NCBI GenBank assembly: GCA_000715855.1
Contig: KL571380.1
Location: 9,823-16,137 of the forward strand
Reading direction: 5' to 3'
DNA from: Actinoplanes liguriensis
GTDB taxonomy: Bacteria > Actinomycetota > Actinomycetes > Mycobacteriales > Micromonosporaceae
DNA: 6,315 nt
The notes beneath the pieces are model-generated. The model made no database searches. It worked only from the letters and a program-made list of their open reading frames with translations, and was not told the origin of the DNA. Both the position numbers and the translations under genes were made by a program. Below, one piece after another: positions 1 through 5,788 of the stretch; the first letter of the stretch is position 1; each line of letters opens with the position of its first letter.

Positions 1-17
1 ATGTGTATAAGAGACAG
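1..17 (+). other. Sequencing adapter remnant (Tn5/Nextera mosaic end)
   Basis: The first 17 bases, ATGTGTATAAGAGACAG, equal the last 17 bases of the 19-bp Tn5 mosaic end used in tagmentation libraries (AGATGTGTATAAGAGACAG). They are not part of the genome. Translating through them gives the well-known false N-termini MCIRDS and MYKRQ, so the apparent starts at 1 and 3 must be ignored. Confidence 0.97.
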
Positions 18-1136
18 CCCACCGGCAGGCCGATCGTGCTGCGTTACCGGCCGGACGATCGGGACAACCTGTACCGCTACTACGAGGCCGGCAACGCCCG
101 CCATGCCGTGCCGACCACCGGTGACGGGCCGCGCGGCATCGGTCGCGGCGCGCTCCCGTACTACCTGCTGCTGGCCGGCTCCCCCGCCGAACTGCCCTGG
201 GACCTGCAGTTCCAGCTCAACCACGCCTGCTTCACCGGCCGCCTGGACCTCGACGAGACCGGTCTCGGCAACTACGTGGACGCGGCCCTGTCGGCATGGG
301 CGGCGGCCACCGTGGACAGCTCCAGCCCGCTGATGTGGTCGGTACAGCACGACGCCGGCGACATCACCTGGCTGATGCGCCAGAGCGTCGCCGAACGGGC
401 GTTGGCCGCCTGGCGTACCGACGACCAGATCGGCGAGCGCGCGGTCGCGCTGCGCGCCGCGGACGCGACCTGCGCCGGCCTGGCCACGGCCCTGGCCGAG
501 CGCCGGCCCGGCGTGGTGGTCACCACCAGCCACGGGATGACCGGGCCGGACCCCGATCTCGCCGGCAAGCTCGGCCGGCTCGTCGACACCGGCCACGACC
601 TGCTCGACCCGGCCCGGCTGACCGCGGACTGGTCCCCGGGCGGCGTGGTCTGGTACGCCCTGGCCTGCTGCTCGGCCGGCGGCTCCGGGCGCAACCAGTT
701 CGACGGGCTCCTGCAGCCCGGCACCCGCGCCGCGGAGTCGGTCTCGCGGGTCGCCGCGCTCGGACCGGTCACCGCCGAACTGCCCCGCGCACTTCTCGGC
801 GCGCCCGCACCCGCCCGCGCCTTCATCGGCCACGTCGAGCCGGCCTTCGACTGGACCCTGCGCCGCGCCGACACCGGCCTGGTGACGACGACCTCGCTGA
901 TCACCGCCCTCTACGACGAGTTCTTCCAGGCGAGACCGGCGCCGGTCGGCTACGCGTTCCGCGACTACTTCCGCCAGTCGGCGACGCTGCGCTCCCGCTG
1001 GTCCTCGGCCCGCCAGACCCCGGGGGACGAGGACAGCCCGGCCACCGCCCTGCTCTGCGCCCTGGCCGGCATCGACCGCCAGTGCACCGTCATCCTCGGC
1101 GACCCCGCCGTCACCCCGGCAACCCTGCCCTCTTGA
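18..1136 (+). CDS. Caspase/gingipain-like (clan CD, C25-type) cysteine protease, 5'-truncated
   Basis: The 5' end is cut by the contig edge; about 372 codons remain, read in the frame of base 18 and ending with TGA at 1134-1136. Numbering residues from base 3, the visible clan CD marks are a hydrophobic strand ending in Ser-His-Gly (VVVTTSHG, His177, bases 531-533) and, 45 residues later, a second strand ending in ALACCSAG (Cys222/Cys223, bases 666-671). These match the His/Cys dyad of caspase-like peptidases; by comparison with the usual AC-x-x-AG pattern the nucleophile should be Cys222. Downstream, AFIGHVEPAF (273-282) and ILGDPAV (364-370) fit the C-terminal part of C25/CHAT-like folds, and the upstream LPYYLLLAGSPAELPW (51-66) fits their N-terminal part. 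No signal peptide can be judged because the start is missing. Proteases of this clan often serve as effectors in bacterial conflict systems, but no partner is visible here. A CHAT-family label is a close alternative. Confidence 0.78.
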   Translation, partial: PTGRPIVLRYRPDDRDNLYRYYEAGNARHAVPTTGDGPRGIGRGALPYYLLLAGSPAELPWDLQFQLNHACFTGRLDLDETGLGNYVDAALSAWAAATVDSSSPLMWSVQHDAGDITWLMRQSVAERALAAWRTDDQIGERAVALRAADATCAGLATALAERRPGVVVTTSHGMTGPDPDLAGKLGRLVDTGHDLLDPARLTADWSPGGVVWYALACCSAGGSGRNQFDGLLQPGTRAAESVSRVAALGPVTAELPRALLGAPAPARAFIGHVEPAFDWTLRRADTGLVTTTSLITALYDEFFQARPAPVGYAFRDYFRQSATLRSRWSSARQTPGDEDSPATALLCALAGIDRQCTVILGDPAVTPATLPS

Positions 1137-1183
1137 CCTGGCGCAGGTACGAGCGGACGGACAGTCACCACGCGCTCTGGGTA

Positions 1184-1206
1184 TGACACAGGTTGTCAGC
1201 GGCAGA
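1184..1206 (+). repeat. Dispersed 23-bp motif, copy A
   Basis: The pattern is TGACAC, six unrelated bases, then TCAGCGGCAGA. The outer 6 and 11 bases are identical to copy C (5789-5811) with exactly the same spacing; copy B (3671-3693) differs from these outer bases at two positions. It lies 47 bases after the stop codon of the protease gene. This copy also contains the inverted repeat TGACA-N5-TGTCA (1184-1198), which the other copies lack. Function is unknown. Confidence 0.5.
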
Positions 1207-1319
1207 AGAAGGCTTTGCCTCCAAGTAGGTGAAGGCGGCCTCGCGGCCGAGTAGTCGAGCAGCGACGGCTGCCAAGGAAATGGCGTGCACCAGACGAGGG
1301 GTTCAGAGAGCATGGCCGG

Positions 1320-1925
1320 GTGACGTCAGACAGCGAGTCTGGCTGCACACGGGCGGAGTTCGACGCGAAGGTGACCTGCGTCGAGGGCCGGCGGCTGTTG
1401 TCCGTCGACTACTGGGACATCTTCGAGCCAGCGGATGCGGAATGGGACTACGGCGGTTGGCATCACGCTGCGATGGGCGTTCAGCTCGGCACCGACCAGG
1501 GTCCCGTGACAGTTATCTGGACGGCGGCGTTCTTTGCGTACGGCGTCGAGGTGTTCCTCGGTCCCATCAGCGACCACTTCATCGCTGAAGGCGGACCACA
1601 CCGGGTCGGTCCCGATATCAACGTTGAGAGCCCTTGGCAAGGTCGTATTGACTCATTGGTCAGCGGCACCGCCGTGCACTGGACCCGAGTAGAGGTCGGA
1701 CCGGCGGTACGCAGCGACGGCCTGCTTGTTCGGCCTGCCTACACGGTCGATGTACCGACGGTTCTTCGGCTCGATTTCGCTGCTGGACCCGTCTGGTTCG
1801 TCGCCGCCATGCCACAAGGACCGAACATGCAGGATGTCTTCATCATGGGCGACGAGATCATGGTTGTCTTCTCCGCGGAGAAGATGCGCTCACTGGGTTT
1901 CAGTGAACCTTCGCTTACCTCGTAG
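1320..1925 (+). CDS. Hypothetical protein, soluble, unrecognised
   Basis: This encodes 201 residues from GTG 1320 to TAG 1923-1925. GTG 1320 is the first ATG or GTG start in this frame after the upstream non-coding stretch, and only weak purine-rich sequence precedes it; a GTG at codon 18 (1371) is the next choice. I do not recognise the family. The protein is acidic and rich in aromatic residues and beta-branched strands, with no signal peptide and no membrane segment. The best candidate conserved block is at the C-terminus: VWFVAAMPQ (158-166) followed by VFIMGDEIMVVFSAEKM (173-189). The repeated short hydrophobic strands suggest a compact beta-rich fold. It is transcribed alone, with a hairpin 10 bases after the stop. 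Base composition is less GC-rich than in the protease gene upstream. A role as an orphan immunity or accessory protein would be a guess from context only. Confidence 0.6.
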   Translation: MTSDSESGCTRAEFDAKVTCVEGRRLLSVDYWDIFEPADAEWDYGGWHHAAMGVQLGTDQGPVTVIWTAAFFAYGVEVFLGPISDHFIAEGGPHRVGPDINVESPWQGRIDSLVSGTAVHWTRVEVGPAVRSDGLLVRPAYTVDVPTVLRLDFAAGPVWFVAAMPQGPNMQDVFIMGDEIMVVFSAEKMRSLGFSEPSLTS

Positions 1926-1935
1926 GCATCGGACC

Positions 1936-1960
1936 TGGGCGGAAGGCGTATCTCCGCCTA
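1936..1960 (+). terminator. Hairpin after the 1320-1925 gene
   Basis: The arms 1936-1943 and 1953-1960 pair over 8 bp with one G-T wobble (core GGCGGA/TCCGCC) around a 9-base loop. The hairpin starts 10 bases after the stop codon. There is no T-run, which is common for actinobacterial terminators. Confidence 0.5.
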
Positions 1961-2134
1961 CCCGTCGACGTCCGCGTATCGGCATGGCTAGACGCTGGCC
2001 GCTGGTCTGAGGCTTCCGACAGCACTGACGCGCGATGACAACGGCTAGATGAGTGAACCCATCTGCATTGATCCGAGATGTGTCACAGCATTCGAAGCTC
2101 GAGATGACGCGTGCTCGGAAGTAGCGATGGTTCC

Positions 2135-2635
2135 CTAGACGAAGATCGCTAGGACCAGCCACATCGCGCAAGATAGACCCGGCACGACGTATACCATCAC
2201 TGCCGATCCCGAGGGGCCTCGCTGATTTCTCGCGGCGAACGTCATGGCCATATCCGGAATGGCCGCACTGACGCTACTGTAAATATACTGAGAGTATTTC
2301 CATTGACGGCGCGTCACATATACCCACGCCAGAGACAGAAGCATGCCAAATATCGCGACAACACGAGCCGCTAGGGCAAGATTGCCGGAACCACTTCCGT
2401 GTTGCTCATTGCCCAGAAGTCCTGCATATGCCACAACAAGCATGGAGTGCGCCAGCAGGAAGAAGTCGCTCCGATGCCCGAACCCGTTGTCCTCGTGCAA
2501 TGCATACGTCCATAATCTCCCTTGGTAGTGACTGCGGTTCTCGTCGGATTGCTTTTGAATTGGCGATCCGTCGCCTGCAGCGTTATCGGCAAGTGAAGCT
2601 TTTGAATCAGTTTCAAAATTCTCGTTGATCGACAT
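2135..2635 (-). CDS. Small integral membrane protein, unrecognised
   Basis: This encodes 166 residues from ATG (complement of 2633-2635) to TAG (complement of 2135-2137). The start is secure: GGAGGTGA lies 6 bases upstream. The first 37 residues are hydrophilic and probably disordered. Next comes a conserved-looking block LWTYALHEDNGFGHRSDFF (41-59) leading into membrane segment 1 (about 58-75). Segment 2 lies at about 88-107, followed by the basic, aromatic stretch RRQWKYSQYIY (109-119), and segment 3 at about 145-165 ends the protein. There is no signal peptide or enzymatic motif. The helical hairpin followed by a charged helix is loosely like the small membrane effectors of conflict systems, but I cannot assign a family. 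Codon use is clearly AT-richer than in the flanking genes (27 G/C of 60 in 2281-2340), suggesting acquisition by transfer. It appears to be a single-gene unit. Confidence 0.72.
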   Translation of the reverse strand: MSINENFETDSKASLADNAAGDGSPIQKQSDENRSHYQGRLWTYALHEDNGFGHRSDFFLLAHSMLVVAYAGLLGNEQHGSGSGNLALAARVVAIFGMLLSLAWVYVTRRQWKYSQYIYSSVSAAIPDMAMTFAARNQRGPSGSAVMVYVVPGLSCAMWLVLAIFV

Positions 2636-2641
2636 TTCCGC

Positions 2642-2649
2642 TCACCTCC
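2642..2649 (-). promoter_or_regulatory. Strong ribosome binding site of the membrane-protein gene
   Basis: GGAGGTGA on the minus strand is complementary to the 3' end of 16S rRNA over 8 bases and sits 6 bases before the ATG. It fixes the start at 2635 and is the best ribosome binding site in the window. Confidence 0.85.
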
Positions 2650-2872
2650 GGCTCTAGCCATTACCGTAGGGCAAGTCGGCAACAGTGATGAGGAAAGATC
2701 AGCCCGATCGATGCGGCCGTCCTCATCTCGGCACCAGAACACACCGACCTCTGACCGCCGAGCACCGACCGTGCGGGCGGCAGTCGGCCCGAGGGCAGAC
2801 AGCGGCATGCAGGTAAGTCCGTTCGGGCACAGGCCGCTAGGGTGTCGTAAAGTCGAAAGTCAGGCCTGTCCA

Positions 2873-2900
2873 ACGCGCGCAATGCCGGGTACGCGCGCGT
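2873..2900. repeat. 8-bp perfect inverted repeat
   Basis: ACGCGCGC (2873-2880) is followed after 12 bases by its exact complement GCGCGCGT (2893-2900). In high-GC DNA this could be chance. It could also be a regulator binding site, though it is about 240 bases from the nearest start codon. Confidence 0.3.
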
Positions 2901-2987
2901 CACTGAACTCAAGGATGGCGGCAACGTTCGAGTCGGGCCAGGCTCCCGGATAAGCGTCCAGAGGCAGCCGGCTGGCCTCCGCAGTCG

Positions 2988-3003
2988 AGTGCGGCCCCGC
3001 ACT
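2988..3003 (-). terminator. Hairpin downstream of the DUF4259 gene
   Basis: AGTGCGG (2988-2994) and CCGCACT (2997-3003) are perfect complements, giving about 6 bp with a 4-base loop. It lies about 100 bases beyond the DUF4259 stop on the same strand. No T-run follows, so its role as terminator is uncertain. Confidence 0.35.
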
Positions 3004-3104
3004 TCCTGCGGCTAAACGAGCTCGCGTCTATGCGCAGCGTTGGGAATCAGGTGAGCATCCCCAGAAACTTACGGCCCCGTGCCAGTCCCGGGCAGATGTC
3101 CAGC

Positions 3105-3536
3105 TCACTGACTGATCGCTTGCTCCAGAACGGCGCGGATGGATTGCACGGAGGCGAGCGCCTGCGGAAACGACTCCTCGGCTTCCTCCCACAACTCGCG
3201 CCATTCAGAGTCCACCCCGACGATCCGATCGAGCGCTCGCACCGCGATCGCGGGAACGTCGTCGGCTACCTCGACGGTGCCACCTTCTAGCAGGAAATCA
3301 GGCGCATAAGGGGTCTCGATGGCAGCCCCGCCCGGCAGCAGGGAGGCGACAATGGCCGCAGCGGCGATGGCCTCCTCCGCGTCGCCGCTGTCGAGATACT
3401 CGTCACCGTGCTCGGCAATCCGGCTCAGCGCATCGCGGATCAGCACCGCTCGTCGCTCCGGGGCAGCGTCGTCCAGGTCACCACACCAGTCGGCGGCGGT
3501 GTCGTTGTCGAACGGCCCGACGTCCCAGGCGCCCAT
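3105..3536 (-). CDS. DUF4259 domain-containing protein
   Basis: This encodes 143 residues from ATG (complement of 3534-3536) to TGA (complement of 3105-3107), preceded by GGGGGA 8 bases upstream. The N-terminus MGAWDVGPFDNDTAADW (1-17) is the hallmark of DUF4259: an MGAW-x-GPFDND-AADW signature followed by an acidic, mostly helical body. The rest is Ala/Glu/Asp-rich, including ALSRIAEHGDEYLDSGDAEE (36-55), with no catalytic motif. The length fits the family, so the protein appears complete and cytosolic. The function of DUF4259 is not established. It is set 188 bp downstream of the SUKH-4-like gene on the same strand, too far to require one transcript, but the two may belong to the same accessory cargo. 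Confidence 0.88.
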   Translation of the reverse strand: MGAWDVGPFDNDTAADWCGDLDDAAPERRAVLIRDALSRIAEHGDEYLDSGDAEEAIAAAAIVASLLPGGAAIETPYAPDFLLEGGTVEVADDVPAIAVRALDRIVGVDSEWRELWEEAEESFPQALASVQSIRAVLEQAISQ

Positions 3537-3544
3537 GCCGTGAG

Positions 3545-3550
3545 TCCCCC
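3545..3550 (-). promoter_or_regulatory. Ribosome binding site of the DUF4259 gene
   Basis: GGGGGA on the minus strand lies 8 bases before the ATG and supports the start at 3536, which also coincides with the conserved family N-terminus. Confidence 0.6.
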
Positions 3551-3670
3551 ACTTTGTTGACAGATCAGAGCTCGTCGCGAGCGTAACGTCTTCTGATCAA
3601 CTCGCGGGTTCTTCGCCCGGCGCAACCGACATGAGGTCTGGCTACGGCGCATGATGTGTTCGTCAAATGC

Positions 3671-3693
3671 TGGCACGCACGATCGGCGGCAGA
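3671..3693 (+). repeat. Dispersed 23-bp motif, copy B
   Basis: The pattern is TGGCAC, GCACGA, TCGGCGGCAGA. Extended by one base on each side (3670-3694), it matches copy C at 5788-5812 in 23 of 25 positions, and a weaker match continues to about 3706. It lies about 30 bases beyond the stop of the SUKH-4-like gene. Read on the minus strand in one frame, copies B and C both give SAADRACQ, and most differences fall in third codon positions. Confidence 0.5.
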
Positions 3694-3724
3694 TGACGGC
3701 GTCTCCGTAACCTCAAGGTTATCG

Positions 3725-4282
3725 TCAGCCCCACGGACGCTCGAAAATATATCCCCAGAAGCTGTCCGCACCGCTCGTCAAAATAGGATCTCTATTCACT
3801 AGGCGCCGCATTACCGCCTCTGCTCGCCTCACCGCGATCCGCTCTAGAGAATCGCTGTTCCGGCTCGGCGACGCCCCGCACACCTTGTTGAGAAAATAGT
3901 AGAACAGGGGCAGATTCGAGTTAACCGGAAGGTCATCATGATCCGCAAACACTTGCCAGACGCTGCCGTTATCAGTTCTAAGCCCGAAGTACCCGCAACC
4001 ACAAGTGAGATCGACTCGTAACTCATGCCGATGCTCGTCAACCGTTTCCCTACCCAAAATATAATAAGGAGGAATTACCGGTTCGACAGCACTTTGAGGC
4101 GAACGGACGAACAAGGATCCGTACGCCGGCAGACCCACATCGACGAGCAGGTTGCGGGTCTCGCGACTCACTCGCCAGTAGTCCACGATGGCGGCGTCCA
4201 GGGGTTCCACGACGCCATCGTCCGACCAGCGTGCCATGTCGGCTTTCCACTGCGCGTTCGTTTTCCCCAAGATCCGGTCCAC
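3725..4282 (-). CDS. SUKH-4-like (Smi1/Knr4-type) immunity protein
   Basis: This encodes 185 residues from GTG (complement of 4280-4282) to TGA (complement of 3725-3727). A TGA three codons upstream in frame means no earlier start exists; the next ATG is codon 16. Features that fit SUKH-4 proteins are SRETRNLLVDVGLP (39-52), the strand pair YFGLRTDNGSVWQVF (98-112), the helix following VNSNLPLFYYFLNKV (120-134), and the C-terminal DPILTSGADSFWGYIF (165-180). SUKH proteins typically neutralise toxins of polymorphic toxin systems by direct binding in the cytosol. No toxin gene is adjacent, so this looks like an orphan immunity gene. No Shine-Dalgarno sequence is present, but a -10-like TAACAT sits 8 bases before the GTG. 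Composition is lower in GC than the flanks (30 of 60 in 3901-3960). The family assignment is from remembered motif patterns, without a profile search. Confidence 0.66.
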   Translation of the reverse strand: MDRILGKTNAQWKADMARWSDDGVVEPLDAAIVDYWRVSRETRNLLVDVGLPAYGSLFVRSPQSAVEPVIPPYYILGRETVDEHRHELRVDLTCGCGYFGLRTDNGSVWQVFADHDDLPVNSNLPLFYYFLNKVCGASPSRNSDSLERIAVRRAEAVMRRLVNRDPILTSGADSFWGYIFERPWG

Positions 4283-4290
4283 GGCAAGTC

Positions 4291-4296
4291 ATGTTA
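4291..4296 (-). promoter_or_regulatory. Possible -10 element of a leaderless promoter
   Basis: TAACAT on the minus strand lies 8 bases before GTG 4282. With no Shine-Dalgarno sequence, transcription could begin at or next to the GTG, as in many actinobacterial leaderless genes. No clear -35 box is visible. Confidence 0.3.
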
Positions 4297-4712
4297 GTCC
4301 CGGCTGCCCATGCTCCAGCCGACCTGAGTGATTGGTGCCATCCAGGTTCAGCGAGGTTCTCCCGGTGCGATGGCCGCCGCCCCGACGGCCGATACAGCCG
4401 GAGGCAAGATGATGGTTGTGACCCGCGCGAATCGCGGCACGACAAGACGCCGACCCCTGACAGCCTACCGCCGGTCGTGGCGACGACGCCGAGCGAGCGC
4501 GGACAGCGGTAGATGAGGATGTTGTTGCGCTTCGTGGCGGCCTGAGCGCACTGCTGGTAGCGTCAGCGGCGGCGTGGCCCACGCCCAACCTCCTCGACCG
4601 CCCCCGACGCGCGGTCTTTCCTGGAGGCAAAGGGACTTCCGTCTCGGGCTGCCGTCATTGTTCGCTGGTTCCGGACGTCCTGATCGCGCGGGGGATCGAC
4701 GCACGGGACAGC

Positions 4713-4718
4713 GGAGGG
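4713..4718 (+). promoter_or_regulatory. Ribosome binding site for the long form of the nitrilase-like protein
   Basis: GGAGGG ends 3 bases before ATG 4722; counting only the GGAG core, the spacing is 5 bases. It supports translation from 4722, including the basic N-terminal extension. Confidence 0.55.
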
Positions 4719-4721
4719 CCG

Positions 4722-5723
4722 ATGACTGCCAACAGGAACCTCAAACGCCGGGTGCGCGCTCGCGCCGCCAAGACCGGCGAGTCCTACACCGCTGCGCTGC
4801 GGCACTTCCGCACGACTCCGCGAGGAGAACCGATGCCGGAGAACACCATCATGCGACTGTCCGTCGCCCAGCTCACCGTCCAGCCCGACCCCGGCGACAC
4901 CGCGGCGCTTCGGGAGAGCGGCGAGCGGATCCAAGCCCTCATGCGCGAGGCCCATGAGGCGGGGGCACGGCTGCTGCACCTGCCCGAGGGGGCGCTGAGC
5001 TGCCCGAACAAGAGGATCATGTCGGCCACCGGCCCGGCGACCATCGGTCCGGCGAACTGGGACCGGGCCGACTGGACAACGCTCGCGGAAGAACTGCGGG
5101 CCATCACCGACCTCGCCGGCAAACTGCGGCTGTGGACCGTCGTCGGCTCACTCCACCCGTTGACCCCGCCCCATCGCCCGCACCTGAGCCTGTACGTCAT
5201 CGGCGCCGACGGCGTCGTAGCCACCCGATACGACGAACGGATGCTGTCGAACACCAAGGTCAGCCACATGTACACACCCGGCTCGGCGCCGGTGACCTTC
5301 ACCGTCGACGGCGTACGGTTCGGCTGCGCGCTGGGCATGGAGGCAACTTTCCCCGAGGTGTTCCTGGAGTATGAACGCCTCGACGTCGACTGCGTGCTGT
5401 TCTCCACTCACGGCGCGGGAACACCGGTCAACAACGGCCCGTTCGCGCTGCAGGCACAGGCACTTGCCGCCGCCAACAGCTACTGGGTCAGCTACGCAGG
5501 GACCGCCCAGGATGCCCCGAACGCCCCCTCCGGCATCATCTCCCCCAACGGCGACTGGCTGACCCGGTGCCCGCCGGAGCCGGTGTCCGCCATCACCACC
5601 GCCGACCTCGATCTCACCGCCGAGAACCATGCCCGCCCATGGCGTCGCGTGGCCCGAAGCGGCCTGTACGCCCAGTACCAGGCACCCGATGATCCCCGAA
5701 GCGTTGACCGAGCCCAGTTCTGA
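4722..5723 (+). CDS. Nitrilase-superfamily (carbon-nitrogen hydrolase) protein lacking catalytic Lys and Cys, with N-terminal extension
   Basis: This encodes 333 residues from ATG 4722 to TGA 5721-5723. Residues 1-37 form a basic extension (NLKRRVRARAAKTGESYTAA, 6-25). The nitrilase fold starts near 44 (MRLSVAQL) and runs to about 325, a normal family length. Members normally use a Glu-Lys-Cys triad. Glu89 is present in LPEGA. The Lys site reads RYDERMLS with Glu172 (5235-5237). The Cys site, normally G-x-x-x-C-x-(D/E)-x-x-FPE, reads GCALGMEATFPE with Gly205 (5334-5336). The frame is intact with no stops, and the surrounding motifs (YTPGSAPVTF, YWVSYAG, GIISPNGDW) are well kept. It is therefore probably a maintained non-enzymatic homologue rather than a decaying gene. 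Cys202, three residues earlier, seems badly placed to replace the nucleophile. A second start at ATG 4833 also has a strong ribosome binding site. It is monocistronic, with a hairpin after the stop. Confidence 0.86.
   Translation: MTANRNLKRRVRARAAKTGESYTAALRHFRTTPRGEPMPENTIMRLSVAQLTVQPDPGDTAALRESGERIQALMREAHEAGARLLHLPEGALSCPNKRIMSATGPATIGPANWDRADWTTLAEELRAITDLAGKLRLWTVVGSLHPLTPPHRPHLSLYVIGADGVVATRYDERMLSNTKVSHMYTPGSAPVTFTVDGVRFGCALGMEATFPEVFLEYERLDVDCVLFSTHGAGTPVNNGPFALQAQALAAANSYWVSYAGTAQDAPNAPSGIISPNGDWLTRCPPEPVSAITTADLDLTAENHARPWRRVARSGLYAQYQAPDDPRSVDRAQF
4822..4827 (+). promoter_or_regulatory. Internal ribosome binding site for a short form starting at 4833
   Basis: GAGGAG lies 5 bases before the in-frame ATG 4833 (codon 38). 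Starting here would give a 296-residue protein consisting of the nitrilase fold alone. Either this is the true start or both forms are made. Confidence 0.5.
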
Positions 5724-5731
5724 TCTGTTGC

Positions 5732-5766
5732 GCGTTGTCGGGAGGCACCTCGCCGCCCGGCAACGC
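5732..5766 (+). terminator. Hairpin after the nitrilase-like gene
   Basis: The arms 5732-5742 and 5756-5766 pair over 11 bp with one G-T wobble; an inner GGC/GCC may extend the stem. It begins 9 bases after the stop codon. No T-run follows. Confidence 0.6.
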
Positions 5767-5788
5767 CCCCATCTCGCAACCCCGAGCC

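Larger units (their letters stand above)
2636..3104. other. 469-bp gap without a supported gene
   Basis: The gap lies between the start of the membrane-protein gene and the stop of the DUF4259 gene. It must hold the promoter of the former and the 3' untranslated region of the latter, but I see no convincing -35/-10 pair. It does hold an 8-bp inverted repeat (2873-2900) and a compact hairpin (2988-3003). The open frames here look like high-GC shadows: they have no ribosome binding site and no family features. Confidence 0.5.
4283..4721. other. 439-bp divergent gap without a supported gene
   Basis: The gap lies between two genes that point away from each other (SUKH-4-like leftward, nitrilase-like rightward), so it should carry both promoters. 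Several short high-GC open frames cross it on both strands, with Arg/Pro/Ser-rich compositions, no ribosome binding sites and no recognisable motif; I treat them as noise. I found no tRNA, no convincing RNA structure and no repeat copy in it. Confidence 0.5.

Noticed and set aside
1..333. 110-residue open frame starting MCIRDS
   Set aside because: It starts inside the adapter and lies out of frame with the protease gene, with a low-complexity Thr/Pro/Arg composition.
272..904. 210-residue open frame antisense to the protease gene
   Set aside because: It is an Ala/Arg/Ser-rich shadow without a ribosome binding site or recognisable motif.
296..1186. Long 296-residue open frame overlapping the protease gene
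   Set aside because: Its Arg/Gly/Pro-rich translation is typical of a +1 shadow in high-GC DNA; the protease frame carries clear family motifs.
2059..2086. A possible fourth, inverted copy of the dispersed motif
   Set aside because: Only short pieces (ATCTGC, GATC, GTGTCA) match and the spacing differs; this is compatible with chance.
2371..2808. 145-residue minus-strand open frame overlapping the membrane-protein gene
   Set aside because: The membrane-protein frame has a near-perfect ribosome binding site and hydrophobic segments; this frame has neither.
4289..4630. 113-residue minus-strand open frame in the divergent gap
   Set aside because: It has Arg/Ser/Gly-rich composition, no ribosome binding site and no motif, and overlaps other equally poor frames on both strands.
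4658..4686. TTGTTC and TGATCG spaced by 17 bases as a promoter for the nitrilase-like gene
   Set aside because: The spacing is right but the -10 hexamer is too far from the consensus to be called.
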